Assembly: GCF_014645195.1 (NCBI RefSeq)
Contig: NZ_BMLK01000001.1
Location: 1-64,000, forward strand
Direction: 5' to 3'
From: Novosphingobium indicum
GTDB taxonomy: Bacteria > Pseudomonadota > Alphaproteobacteria > Sphingomonadales > Sphingomonadaceae
Length of the DNA: 64,000 nt
Both the position numbers and the translations under genes were made by a program. The notes beneath the pieces were generated by a model that did no database searches, was not told the DNA's origin, and saw nothing but the letters and a program-made list of their open reading frames with translations. Position 1 is the first letter of the stretch, and the number at the start of each line of letters is the position of its first letter. Positions 1-8,888 of this stretch are shown one piece after another.

Positions 1-488
1 ATGGTGAATCACGTCAGCCCCAAACCCGATACCCTCAGTGAGTCAGATTCCACAGGTTTTGGTATAATAGGATTTGTTCTGCTATTTGCGGTCGGAAATG
101 CGCCGTTCATCCTATCCAACGATGAGGCGAGCATAGTTGATACAAGAATAGACATCAGAAAATGCCACATCAGCGTGAAAAATAACACCAGATATTACTG
201 GTATTAATACACTGCAAGAGACTTGAATTACATAATAAATCCAGCTGTGATTCAATTTATTGTAGTTTCTGGCGGCGATCGCATGGCTCATGCCGTCACG
301 TCTGATCCCATTCAATATTCCAAAAGAGACACTATTGTTGCATTCGGATCTTATTCAGCAATCACTAAACAGACTAAAGTGACATGTGTCGCCAATAAGC
401 CCGACCAAACATCCTGAAAGCAGGCGTAAATTAAGGCTTCTCCCAGAACGCAGCCGCTCGGACCTGCACCGTTCGAACAGCAGTAACT
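1..488. other. A+T-rich stretch without a supportable gene
   Basis: Roughly the first 430 bases are visibly richer in A and T than everything to the right. Small open frames exist on both strands, but none has a plausible ribosome binding site, a recognisable family or coding-like composition. From about 430 the base composition switches to that of the neighbouring cyclase gene. This may be an intergenic region next to a gene outside the window, or decayed mobile DNA. Nothing in it identifies an element. Confidence 0.5.
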
Positions 489-1286
489 CTACTCCTCCTT
501 CGGCAGCAGCGCGACGATCCGCAGCGGTGCGCCACTGCCCTTGCCGATCTTGGCCGGCAGCGCGATCACCGAGGCGCCCCATTCGGGCAGGCGGTCGAGA
601 TTGGTCACATTCTCGAAGCCGGGAATCTGGGCGCCGAGCAGCACGCGGTGGGCGATGAAGTCCTTCGACTGGCCATAATCGAGGCTTGGCGTGTCCAGCC
701 CCACCGCCGCGACATCGCGCTCCTTGAGAAGACGGGCGGCCGCTTCGGACAGGCCGGGGAAGTGCAGCTGCGCCACGGCCTCGGCACCGCGCTCAGCAGT
801 GCCCATGTAGGCCTCACGGTCGGGCCAGAATTTCGAGAAACCCGTGCGGAAAAGCACGATGGCGCCCGGCGCGATTTCGCCGTGGCGCGCCTCCCAGTCG
901 AGCACGTCCTGCGCCGTGAAGCGATAGTCGCGATCCGAGCCGCTGGCTTCGGTCACATCGATGACCGCAGCCGGCCCGATCAGCCGGTCAAGCGGCACTT
1001 CATCGGCCGTCTGCGCACCTTCGGCAAAGTGGATCGGCGCATCGAGATGCGTGCCGCCATGCTCGGACGTGCGGATGTTGTAGGCGCTGTAGAAATAGCC
1101 GCCTTCGGTCTGCCCGAAGGACTCCGCGTCGTGATGGAACGCCTTCGCCGTCGGCCAGAACACCGAGGTTTCGTCGAGCGTGTGGGTGAGATCGACCCAT
1201 TCACCCTGCAGCGGCGATTCCGCCCGGGCCGTCCCCAGTGCCAGTGCGGCAGCCGCAATCGATACTGCCATTCGCCTGAACGCCAT
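489..1286 (-). CDS. Exported cyclase family protein (kynurenine formamidase-like)
   Basis: A 265-residue metal-dependent hydrolase of the cyclase/KynB family (PF04199), which opens amide or lactone-type bonds. The metal-binding signature HGGTHLDAPIHF lies at residues 76-87. The N-terminus (Arg-Arg, then Ala-rich hydrophobic to about residue 22, ending ARA) is a signal peptide, so the enzyme should act in the periplasm. The ATG was chosen because GGGAGG lies just upstream, and the longer open frame before it has no family similarity. It is the last gene of the leftward SDR-SnoaL-LLM-ADH-cyclase operon, about 60 bases after the alcohol dehydrogenase. Family assignment is firm. The substrate is unknown, and a hydrolytic ring or ester opening in the same pathway is inferred. 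Confidence 0.85.
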   Translation of the reverse strand: MAFRRMAVSIAAAALALGTARAESPLQGEWVDLTHTLDETSVFWPTAKAFHHDAESFGQTEGGYFYSAYNIRTSEHGGTHLDAPIHFAEGAQTADEVPLDRLIGPAAVIDVTEASGSDRDYRFTAQDVLDWEARHGEIAPGAIVLFRTGFSKFWPDREAYMGTAERGAEAVAQLHFPGLSEAAARLLKERDVAAVGLDTPSLDYGQSKDFIAHRVLLGAQIPGFENVTNLDRLPEWGASVIALPAKIGKGSGAPLRIVALLPKEE

Positions 1287-1345
1287 ACACGCCTCCCAAT
1301 ACCTGATGCGGCATCCTACGCCGATCGGGCCTCCCGAGCCATGGT

Positions 1346-2380
1346 CTAGAGCAGGCGCGGATCGACCACCGTGCGTACCGGCGTTCCCGGGCCGGAGAGG
1401 TTGGCGATGGCGTCGGCCACGCCGCTCAGCCCGACGCGGCCACCCAGCCAGGGCGTCACGTCGATCCGGCCATCGGCAATGCTGCGCAGCGCGAGGTCCA
1501 TGTCCTGCGGCTCCTCGCCCCCGGCGAACTGGATGTTGAGCCGCTTGTTCTGCGCGGCGAAGACAAACAGCGGCTCGGGCTCCATGCAATAGCCGCCCAT
1601 GACGATGCGTCCGTCGAACGGCGCGGCCTCGATGATCCGCTGCAACATGCCGGGCACCCCGACATTCTCGTAGATCAGGTTGACGCGCCGTCCGTCGAAT
1701 TGCGGCAGCGGGGCGTAGGGATCGGTCTCGCGCGGATCGATGGCGATGTGTGCGCCCGCCTTCAGCGCCAGTTCGCGGCGGTCAGCATGGAAGTCGGCAG
1801 CGACGATCGGGCCCACGCCCATCATCGACAGGCCCGCGATCACACCCAGTCCGATCGCGCCGCATCCCAGCACGAGTGCAGCATCGCCCTTCTCCGGACG
1901 CCCGCGCCGGGCATGTTCCAGTCCGACTGCCAGCGGCTCGATCATCGCCGCGTGATCGTCCGGCAAGTCTTCGGGAATCTCGAGCAGGAAGTCCTCGTCG
2001 AGCAGCATCAGTTCGCCGCAGCCGCCCGGGCATTCGTGGCTGAAGCCGACGACGGCGTGAGACCCGCCCTGACGCATGATCGGCACCGACGTCACGCGCC
2101 GCCCGGTCTTCACGCTGCGACGGCTGCCCGGCCCGTAGTCGAGCACTTCGCCAACGAACTCGTGGCCCGGCACGAAAGCGCGCTCGTAATGCAACGCGGC
2201 GTAAGGCCCGCCCATCTTGCGCGACAGGTCGATCACATTCTGACCGCCCGAGATGAAGTGCGCATCGGAAGCGCAAAGGCCGCAGGAATGGGTGCGCACC
2301 AGCGCCTGTCCCTTGACCGGTTCGGGATCGGGAAGGTCGCGAACGATGACCTGACCATTTTCGATGCACGCAGCCTTCAT
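1346..2380 (-). CDS. Zinc-binding alcohol dehydrogenase (MDR family)
   Basis: A 344-residue medium-chain dehydrogenase/reductase. The catalytic-zinc signature is visible: Cys36 in GLCASDAH and His73-Glu74 in PGHEF. The Rossmann motif GCGAIGLG lies near residue 170. The usual four-Cys structural-zinc loop is not obvious, and only the HECPGGCGE stretch contributes cysteines. It should oxidise an alcohol or reduce a carbonyl with NAD(P) in the cytoplasm. Its ATG overlaps the stop of the upstream luciferase-like gene (ATGA), which implies translational coupling. The operon context points to a catabolic alcohol/ketone step, and the substrate is unknown. Confidence 0.88.
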   Translation of the reverse strand: MKAACIENGQVIVRDLPDPEPVKGQALVRTHSCGLCASDAHFISGGQNVIDLSRKMGGPYAALHYERAFVPGHEFVGEVLDYGPGSRRSVKTGRRVTSVPIMRQGGSHAVVGFSHECPGGCGELMLLDEDFLLEIPEDLPDDHAAMIEPLAVGLEHARRGRPEKGDAALVLGCGAIGLGVIAGLSMMGVGPIVAADFHADRRELALKAGAHIAIDPRETDPYAPLPQFDGRRVNLIYENVGVPGMLQRIIEAAPFDGRIVMGGYCMEPEPLFVFAAQNKRLNIQFAGGEEPQDMDLALRSIADGRIDVTPWLGGRVGLSGVADAIANLSGPGTPVRTVVDPRLL

Positions 2381-3378
2381 GACCCGATAGTCTCCTTAAG
2401 TTCCGACATGACCTGTTCGAGCAGCCTCAGGCTCTTCCAGCCCTCTTCCGGAGACAGCCCGCCAAGCAGCGGCTGGAAGCCGATGTTACCGCCGGGCATC
2501 TCGCGCGCCTTCTCCAGCAGCATCTCGGGGGTCCAGGCGGCGAACAGGCCCGCCTTGCGTAGTACAGCGGGGTCCGTCAGCCCCTTGAAAGGCGAGTTCG
2601 ACGCCTCGCCTTCCTGCTCGGCCCACTTGGCATATTCGGTGATGACGTGGACGGCGTGCGGCGCGATGGCGTCCCAACCGGCATCCGGATCCTCACACAA
2701 GTGGATGGCCATGGGCATGCCGGGAACGGGGCGAAAATAGGTGCGCGGCTTGTGTCCCAACCGCTCGCATTCGGACAGGTAGAGATCGACCAGCTCGCCC
2801 TTCATCGGGCCGAAGCCGACGCCGAACTTCGCGGCGCGCCTGGCCGATGCGGGTACGCCGCCGCCGACCATGACGATGTCCTCGGGCTCCTGCACCGGCA
2901 GCGGACGGGTGAAGATCGGACGGCCGTCATGTTCGAACCGCTCGCCCTTCAGAGCGCGCAGGATGATCTCCAGACCCGAGTCCATCAGCTTCGCTCGGTC
3001 CTTGAGGGACTTCTGGAACATCGCGAATTCACTCGGCACATAACCCGCGCCGAAGATCACACCAACCCGGCCGTTCGACATGTTGTCGAGCACGGCGATC
3101 TGCTCGGCGAGTTCGACCGGATCGTGCAGCGGCAGGATCACCGCGCCCAGCAGGAAACGGATGCGCTCGGTCACCGCCGCCATGCCGCCGGCGAGCACGA
3201 AGGGCTGCGGCAGGTAGCCATCGTCCGATCCGTGATGCTGCATCAAGCCGATCTGGTCGACCCCGACGCGGTCCGCCAGCGCCGCCATCTCGACTGCAGC
3301 GCCATAGAGATCTGGCGTCGGCGCAGCCCATTCGGGCGAGCGCATGTCGAACGAGACGGATATCTTGATGTCTCTCAC
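2377..3378 (-). CDS. LLM class flavin-dependent oxidoreductase
   Basis: A 333-residue bacterial luciferase-like monooxygenase (PF00296), a TIM-barrel enzyme using FMNH2 or F420. The family signature is the stretch around residues 96-113 (DNMSNGRVGVIFGAGY). An early His-His pair (residues 48-49, MQHHGS) fits the flavin pocket. The start is GTG: it overlaps the stop of the upstream SnoaL gene as GTGA, and translated sequence before it has no family similarity. The downstream alcohol dehydrogenase is coupled by ATGA. No dedicated flavin reductase is visible in the operon. A Baeyer-Villiger-like or hydroxylating step is plausible but inferred. Confidence 0.85.
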   Translation of the reverse strand: MRDIKISVSFDMRSPEWAAPTPDLYGAAVEMAALADRVGVDQIGLMQHHGSDDGYLPQPFVLAGGMAAVTERIRFLLGAVILPLHDPVELAEQIAVLDNMSNGRVGVIFGAGYVPSEFAMFQKSLKDRAKLMDSGLEIILRALKGERFEHDGRPIFTRPLPVQEPEDIVMVGGGVPASARRAAKFGVGFGPMKGELVDLYLSECERLGHKPRTYFRPVPGMPMAIHLCEDPDAGWDAIAPHAVHVITEYAKWAEQEGEASNSPFKGLTDPAVLRKAGLFAAWTPEMLLEKAREMPGGNIGFQPLLGGLSPEEGWKSLRLLEQVMSELKETIGS

Positions 3379-3878
3379 GGGGCGGCTCCCAAGGCGGCAT
3401 AGGATGGGTCCTGCGTGTCGCGCGTGGCCCACTGGTGGTTGTTCATCGGCGTCACTTCGCGAATGGAATCGTAATCGATCACGGTGTCGCGGTGATCGAT
3501 GCGCCAGGTTCCGTCGCGCTTCGACCAGCGGTCGCAATAGCGCGACCACACCTCGATCTGCATCGTTTTGCCATCGCGCTCCATGCGCAGCGTGGCCGTG
3601 ACATAGGCCTCGCTTCCGGCATGATCACCATCAAGTTCGATCAGGATGTTGGTGACCTGATGCGAATGCGCGATCAGATGGGTGTGCGCTTCACAAATCC
3701 AGTCGATCGCGCCGCGCCCGGTGCCGCGATAGCCGGTCGGACCGTAGTCGGCGGTGGCATCCTCGTGGAAAACCGATTGGCCAAGCGGCACATCAAGCCG
3801 ATCGACGCTGCGGCAATAGCGGTAGATCTGCTCGGTAATGGCGAACTTGCTGGCGATCTGTTCGAGAGTATCAGCCAT
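3375..3878 (-). CDS. SnoaL/NTF2-like family protein
   Basis: A 167-residue protein of the SnoaL-like/NTF2 fold (nuclear transport factor 2 superfamily), a cone-shaped alpha+beta barrel used by ketosteroid isomerases, dehydratases and small ring-hydroxylating subunits. The pattern of an N-terminal helix (residues 5-25), a Tyr/Asp-rich pocket (HEDATADYGPTG) and C-terminal WRIDHRD strands fits the family. The ATG is preceded by AAGGGG and lies 4 bases after the SDR stop. Its own TGA overlaps the GTG of the luciferase-like gene. An isomerase or dehydratase role in the operon pathway is likely but unproven. Confidence 0.78.
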   Translation of the reverse strand: MADTLEQIASKFAITEQIYRYCRSVDRLDVPLGQSVFHEDATADYGPTGYRGTGRGAIDWICEAHTHLIAHSHQVTNILIELDGDHAGSEAYVTATLRMERDGKTMQIEVWSRYCDRWSKRDGTWRIDHRDTVIDYDSIREVTPMNNHQWATRDTQDPSYAALGAAP

Positions 3879-3882
3879 GACC

Positions 3883-4695
3883 TTACCCCTTCTGGGCGTA
3901 GGCAGCGGATATGGCGGCAATCTGCCGGATGCGCTCGCGGCGCTGCGCGGCGGAGGACACGGACATCTTCGCCTCGTCATCCGCTTCGCCCCAGTTGCAG
4001 ACCGGGCCGAACGGCAGGCGTTCAAGACCGAGCCGGGCGACTTCGTCGGCGCTCGCCAGCCCTTCCGGAACCGGCATGCCGCGCGCTTCCATCAGTTCAC
4101 GGTGCGCCGGAGTATCGGTACGGCCGAGCACGAAGCTGAGCACGTCGACTCCATGCGGTTCCAGTTCGGCCCAGAGCGCTTCGCTTAGCACGAGGTCGAA
4201 CGCCTTGGTCGCGGCATAGACATTGATGCCCGGCAGCCCGCCGTAGCAGGCGCCCGATCCCACGACCATCAAGCCGCCGCGCCCGCGTTCGCGCATCGGC
4301 GCGGCAAAGGCATGGATGGTACGCATCACCGTCATCACATTGCGCATGACCAGTGCATCCCAGGCCGCAATGTCGTTGTCGAGGAACAGCGATCCGTTGG
4401 GATCGGCGCCGGCATTGAGGATCAGCAACCCGACCTCACGGGTGCCCGCCGCCTGCAGCAATTGCTGCGCAACATTTTCAGCGGAAAGATCGATCGACGC
4501 CGTGACGCACTCGACGCCATGCGCGGCGCGCAGTTCGAGCGCGAGCTGTTCGAGCGGCCCTTCCCGGCGCGCCACGAGAATCAGGTTCAGGCCCTTTTCG
4601 GCAAGCTGCCGCGCGAACGATGCGCCGGTCCCTTCGGAAGCCCCGGCGATCAGCGCCCAGGGACCATATTTCGCCGCGAACTGTTCTGCTTCCAT
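3883..4695 (-). CDS. SDR family NAD(P)-dependent oxidoreductase
   Basis: A 270-residue classical short-chain dehydrogenase. The cofactor motif GASEGTG lies at residues 18-24, LNAGAD near 93-98, the Ser near 147 and YAATK at 160-164 complete the catalytic set. It is the first gene of the leftward operon, with a strong AGGAGAGAAGG site before its ATG. It is divergent from the GbsR-type regulator, 97 bases away. The family supports reversible alcohol/ketone oxidation, and the residues after the nucleotide motif do not settle NAD versus NADP. The substrate is unknown. Confidence 0.87.
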   Translation of the reverse strand: MEAEQFAAKYGPWALIAGASEGTGASFARQLAEKGLNLILVARREGPLEQLALELRAAHGVECVTASIDLSAENVAQQLLQAAGTREVGLLILNAGADPNGSLFLDNDIAAWDALVMRNVMTVMRTIHAFAAPMRERGRGGLMVVGSGACYGGLPGINVYAATKAFDLVLSEALWAELEPHGVDVLSFVLGRTDTPAHRELMEARGMPVPEGLASADEVARLGLERLPFGPVCNWGEADDEAKMSVSSAAQRRERIRQIAAISAAYAQKG

Positions 4696-4769
4696 GGCCC
4701 TTCTCTCCTTTTGCCACCCAAACCGTTATCGACGAATCCAGCGCCATCGGTTTGCTCTGGTCAGGCGAC

Positions 4770-4787
4770 ACTAAATTCACTAAATCC
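4770..4787. promoter_or_regulatory. Tandem 9-bp direct repeat in divergent promoter region (candidate operator)
   Basis: Two adjacent near-identical 9-mers, ACTAAATTC and ACTAAATCC, sit just upstream of the regulator start (4793), inside the 97-bp gap shared with the leftward five-gene operon. The local sequence is A+T-rich in an otherwise G+C-rich gap. The position fits autoregulation and control of the divergent operon by the GbsR/MarR-type protein. That is an inference from location, since no palindrome is evident. Confidence 0.35.
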
Positions 4788-4792
4788 AGAAT

Positions 4793-5311
4793 ATGTCAAA
4801 CATGAAACCCTCTCCGCAAGACGAAGCGTTCTTCGACGCCATGGCGATGCTGATGGCGCCCTGGGGCTGGCCGCGGCCGGTCGGGCGTATCTACGCCTAC
4901 CTGTTGCTGCGCGAGGAACCGGCCACGCTGGACGAGATTGCCGCCGATCTCGGCATGAGCAAGAGCAATGCCAGCGTTGCCGCGCGAACGCTCGAACACT
5001 GCGGCAATGCGCGGCGCCAGGGCGAGCCCGGTAGCCGGCGCATCTACTATTCAATGCCCGAGGACTTCAGCGGCCCCTTCGTGGCCAAGGCCGAACTGCT
5101 CGACCGCCAGGTGCGCCTGTTCGATGGACAGATTGACCGGGAGGTCACACCTGCCGTGGCAGACCGCTTCGACCGCCTCTCAACCTTCTACACCCGCATG
5201 CGCGAAGCCATAGAAGGTGCCATGGCCGATCAGGCCGGTTCCGCCACGCGCTCCACCGCAGCCGAAGTGCCGGAGAGCTTCGGCAGCAGGTCGGCCACCC
5301 GCGCGCGATAA
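4793..5311 (+). CDS. GbsR/MarR-family transcriptional regulator
   Basis: A 172-residue winged-helix regulator. The segment at residues 43-70 (PATLDEIAADLGMSKSNASVAARTLE) is a typical MarR/GbsR helix-turn-helix, and the WGWPRPVGRIYAYLLL lead-in matches the GbsR-type family. The Ala/Thr-rich tail is poorly conserved, and its last ~80 bases overlap the 3' end of the convergent oxidoreductase gene. The start lacks a strong ribosome binding site, and a second ATG three codons later is possible. Being divergent from the SDR-to-cyclase operon suggests it controls that operon. The ligand is unknown. Confidence 0.8.
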   Translation: MSNMKPSPQDEAFFDAMAMLMAPWGWPRPVGRIYAYLLLREEPATLDEIAADLGMSKSNASVAARTLEHCGNARRQGEPGSRRIYYSMPEDFSGPFVAKAELLDRQVRLFDGQIDREVTPAVADRFDRLSTFYTRMREAIEGAMADQAGSATRSTAAEVPESFGSRSATRAR

Positions 5312-8300
5312 GCCTCGACGCCCGCCTCCTTCACTGGCCCATAGCCGGCGATGAGGTCTGCCGATGCGGCCAGTTCGATGCCCACGTGCATCGTCTCCGC
5401 CGTGACCTTGTCGGCGACTTCCTCGGCCAGCGCGCGGTATTCGCCAATCAGCGCTCGTTCCATGCGGCGCTCGGCGGTATAGCCGAACGGATCGAGCGGC
5501 GTGCCGCGCAGCACCTTGAGCTTCGCCATCATGCCGAAGACCGGGAATATCCAAGAGCCGAACGCGATCTTGCGCGGGCGGCCGGTCTTGTGGTCTTTGC
5601 GGAAGGCCAGCAGCGGCGGCGCCAGATGCACCTTGAGCTTGGGATCGCCGGCAAAAGTATCGGCAAGGCCCTTGCGGAAGGCCGGATCGGTGTAGAGCCG
5701 GGCCACTTCGTACTCGTCCTTGTAGGCCATGAGCTTGCCGAGACCGCGTGCGATCTCGACCATCAGCGGCTCGCGTTCGCCCAGCTCGCGGGATTCCAGC
5801 TTGGTTGAAATGCTCTCGAGGAACGTGCGGTATGCCGCAGCATAGGCCTCGTCCTGCCACAGCGTCAGCCGGCGCGCGCGGCTTTCGGCGATCTCGGCAT
5901 AAGTCCGCGGAATGGCAGGCCCTTCGGCCGAGGTGTCCGCCAGCGCGAAGAGATCGTCCGCGCCCGCCGCCGCCAGCCGGCCGAGCGACAGAGCAGCGAG
6001 GTTGGCTTTTGCAGCAACGCCGTTGAGGCGCACCGCTTCCTCGATCGAGGCCAGCCCGACCGGAAGCAGACCCTTTTGCGCCGCGAAGCCCACCATCATC
6101 AGGTTGGTGAAAATCGAATCTCCCAGCAGCCGCGTCGCAAGCGAGCCCGCGCGCAGCGAGGCGATGTTGGCGGGATCGACGCGCTTGCCGATAGCGGACA
6201 GGAAGCGTGTGGCGGTGAGATCGAGATTGCGGTTGCGCTGGAACTCGCCGGTAGGAACGACATCCTCGTTCGCCAGCACTTGCGTATCGGGCCGCGCCAT
6301 GCCGAGCACGTCGGGGCCCGAACCGACAACGAGGTCGCAGGCAATAATCACGTCGGCCTGTCCGGTGCCGAGCCGGGCCGAGGGGATCGCTGCGGTGTCG
6401 GCGCCAATGCGCAAGTGGCTGGTCACCGCGCCGCCCTTCTGCGCCATGCCGGTCTGGTCGAGCACCTTGGCGGCCCTGCCCTCAAGATGCGCGGCCATGG
6501 CGAGAATCGCGCCGACCGTCAGCACGCCGGTGCCGCCGATGCCGGTGACCAACATCGCGCGCGGGGTCTGCGACACGTCGAGCACCGGAGGGACCGGCAG
6601 CTTCGCGACCATCTGCTGCAGCGCTGCTTCATCCATGCTGCGCTTCGCCAGCGTTCCGCCCGAGACTTCGACGAAGCTGGGGCAGAAGCCCTTGATGCAG
6701 GAATAGTCCTTGTTGCAGGTCGACTGGTCGATGGCGCGCTTGCGGCCGAATTCGGTCTCGATCGGGGTGATCGAAAGGCAGTTCGACTGCACCGAGCAAT
6801 CGCCGCAGCCCTCGCAGACCGCCGGGTTGATCCAGAGCCGCTTGTCGGGATCGGGATACTTGCCCTTCTTGCGGCGGCGACGCTTTTCGTTGGCGCAGGT
6901 CTGGTCGTAGACGATGGCGGTGGTGCCCTTCAGCTCGCGCAACTCGCGCTGCACCGCGTCGAGCTCGTCGCGGAAGAGGACGCGGATGCCTTTGGGCAAA
7001 TCGGAAGCCGAGAAGCGATCAGGGTTCTCGCTAAGAATGACGACCGGTGCAACCCCCTCGGCGACCAGTTCATGGACGATCTGTTCGACCGTCAGCGATC
7101 CTTCGGCGGGCTGGCCACCGGTCATGGCGACAGCGTCGTTGAACAGGATCTTGAAAGTGACATTGCTCTTTGCCGCCACGGCCGCCCGAATCGTCAGCAG
7201 ACCGGAATGGGTATAAGTCCCGTCGCCCAGGTTCTGGAACATGTGCGGCGTTTCCACGAAGCTCTGCGCACCGACCCAGGGCATGCCTTCCTGCCCCATC
7301 GAGACGGTCTGCATCGTGTTGCGCTCGGGCATGTAGTGGGCGAGGCCATGGCACCCCGTCGCGCCCATCGCGGCGGAGCCTTCGGGCACCACGGTCGAAG
7401 TGTTGTGCGGACAGCCAGAGCAGAAATAGGCCGGGCGGATCGCAGTGAGCGCAAGCGTCTTGGCGCTGCCTTCAAGATCGCGCAGCGTCGCATCGCGGGC
7501 TGCCACTTCGTCGGAAAGGATGCCCAGCGCCGCCAGCCGCCTGACGAGCGCGGCGCGCACCGAACCGGGATCGAGCACGCCGATCTCGGAGAGCAGCTTC
7601 GCGCCCTCGGGTTCGTGCTTGCCCGAGATCGCGGGCGCATTCGCGGTGCCGTAGAAGATGCGCGCGATCTGCTCCTCGATAAAGGCGCGCTTTTCCTCGA
7701 CCACCATGATCTCGGCACTGCCGCCGCAGGCCTGCCGCACGAACGCCGTGTCGAGCGGCCAGACGAGGCCCAGCTTTACTACGCGCAGGCCAATGGCCCG
7801 GCATGTCGCCTCGTCCAGTCCGAGATCGGCCAGCGCCTGACAGACGTCGAGCCACGCCTTGCCCGCGGTCACGATCGTCAGCTTGCGCTCGGGCGCGTCA
7901 TGGCTGACGCGATCGATCGGGTTGAGCGCGGTGAACTGCGGCACGATGGGCAGGCGCTGTTCGATCACCGCCTGCTCCTGCTGCAGCGCCGACATCGCGA
8001 TGCGCAAGTTGGGCGAAGCCCCTTCAGGCAGCTCGGGCAGGGCAATCGGGAACTGGTGCCCCGGCAGCGTGACGGTGGTCGTCAGGTCGAGCGTGTCGGT
8101 CACCGTCTTCATGCCGACATAAAGCCCGCTCAGGCGCGAGAGCGCCCAGCCGTATTGCCCGAACGAGAGGATCTCGTCGGTCGTGGCCGGATAGAGCACC
8201 GGGGTCATCGCCGTGACCAGCACATGTTCGGACTGGTGCGCGGTGAGCGAGGACTTGGCGGCGTGGTCGTCTCCGCACAGCAGCAGCGCGCCGCCGGCCC

Positions 8301-8706
8301 TGTGCGTGCCTTCGAAGTTCGCGGCCTTGATCGCCTCGCCCGCGCGCTCGACGCCCACGCCCTTGGCGTACCACATGGCGAACACGCCATCGACGCGGGC
8401 CTTGCCGTACCAGTCGAGCTGCTGGGTGCCGCGCAGCGAGGTCGCGGCCAGCTCCTCGTTGAGGCCGGGCTCGAAGCGGATATCGTGCTCGTCGAGAAGC
8501 TTTCCGCTTGCCCAGAGCTGCGCATCGAGTGTGGTGATCGGCGAGCCGCGATAGCCTGTGATGTACCCGGCCGTGTTCAGCCCGGCGGCCTTGTCGCGCC
8601 GGGCCTGGTCGAGCAACAGGCGCACGACGCCCTGCAGCGCCGAGAGCATGATCTGCCCCGACTCCTGCGTGTACTTGTCATCGAGTGTGACGACCGATTT
8701 CGTCAA
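5230..8706 (-). CDS. Indolepyruvate ferredoxin oxidoreductase family fusion protein
   Basis: A 1158-residue 2-oxoacid:acceptor oxidoreductase in which the IorA-like and IorB-like parts are fused. An N-terminal pyrimidine-binding domain is followed by the TPP-binding region around residues 440-520 (GCHGLAHYMPERN, then GDGTYTHSG). Next comes a cysteine-rich Fe-S segment near 630-675 (CEGCGDCSVQSNC, then CNKDYSCIKGFC). The gamma domain starts near 720 (GIGGTGVLTVGA). Family members convert aryl-pyruvates to aryl-acetyl-CoA plus CO2 using an electron acceptor. TTG was chosen as start because a GGGGG site precedes it and upstream translation is unlike the family. The nearby P450/ALDH genes suggest a catabolic role, and the exact keto acid is unknown. 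Confidence 0.88.
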   Translation of the reverse strand: MTKSVVTLDDKYTQESGQIMLSALQGVVRLLLDQARRDKAAGLNTAGYITGYRGSPITTLDAQLWASGKLLDEHDIRFEPGLNEELAATSLRGTQQLDWYGKARVDGVFAMWYAKGVGVERAGEAIKAANFEGTHRAGGALLLCGDDHAAKSSLTAHQSEHVLVTAMTPVLYPATTDEILSFGQYGWALSRLSGLYVGMKTVTDTLDLTTTVTLPGHQFPIALPELPEGASPNLRIAMSALQQEQAVIEQRLPIVPQFTALNPIDRVSHDAPERKLTIVTAGKAWLDVCQALADLGLDEATCRAIGLRVVKLGLVWPLDTAFVRQACGGSAEIMVVEEKRAFIEEQIARIFYGTANAPAISGKHEPEGAKLLSEIGVLDPGSVRAALVRRLAALGILSDEVAARDATLRDLEGSAKTLALTAIRPAYFCSGCPHNTSTVVPEGSAAMGATGCHGLAHYMPERNTMQTVSMGQEGMPWVGAQSFVETPHMFQNLGDGTYTHSGLLTIRAAVAAKSNVTFKILFNDAVAMTGGQPAEGSLTVEQIVHELVAEGVAPVVILSENPDRFSASDLPKGIRVLFRDELDAVQRELRELKGTTAIVYDQTCANEKRRRRKKGKYPDPDKRLWINPAVCEGCGDCSVQSNCLSITPIETEFGRKRAIDQSTCNKDYSCIKGFCPSFVEVSGGTLAKRSMDEAALQQMVAKLPVPPVLDVSQTPRAMLVTGIGGTGVLTVGAILAMAAHLEGRAAKVLDQTGMAQKGGAVTSHLRIGADTAAIPSARLGTGQADVIIACDLVVGSGPDVLGMARPDTQVLANEDVVPTGEFQRNRNLDLTATRFLSAIGKRVDPANIASLRAGSLATRLLGDSIFTNLMMVGFAAQKGLLPVGLASIEEAVRLNGVAAKANLAALSLGRLAAAGADDLFALADTSAEGPAIPRTYAEIAESRARRLTLWQDEAYAAAYRTFLESISTKLESRELGEREPLMVEIARGLGKLMAYKDEYEVARLYTDPAFRKGLADTFAGDPKLKVHLAPPLLAFRKDHKTGRPRKIAFGSWIFPVFGMMAKLKVLRGTPLDPFGYTAERRMERALIGEYRALAEEVADKVTAETMHVGIELAASADLIAGYGPVKEAGVEAYRARVADLLPKLSGTSAAVERVAEPA

Positions 8707-8888
8707 CGCATTCCCCCGCAGGTTCTGGTTATGCTCCGGGCCTTTCAGATGGGAGCGCCATGCGCAAGCGCCCCGCGCCGCTTGCGCAGCAGCGGTCAAT
8801 TGGGGTTGCGGGAGAGAACGGAAACTCGACGGGGGAGAGCCCTGCCCGCTGCGACTGGCCGGACCTTACCGCCCGCCAAGTCTCGCTA

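Noticed and set aside
1..207. A 68-residue open frame starting at the first base
   Set aside because: It has no ribosome binding site in view, no homology pattern and low-complexity A+T-rich sequence. It may also be cut by the window edge.
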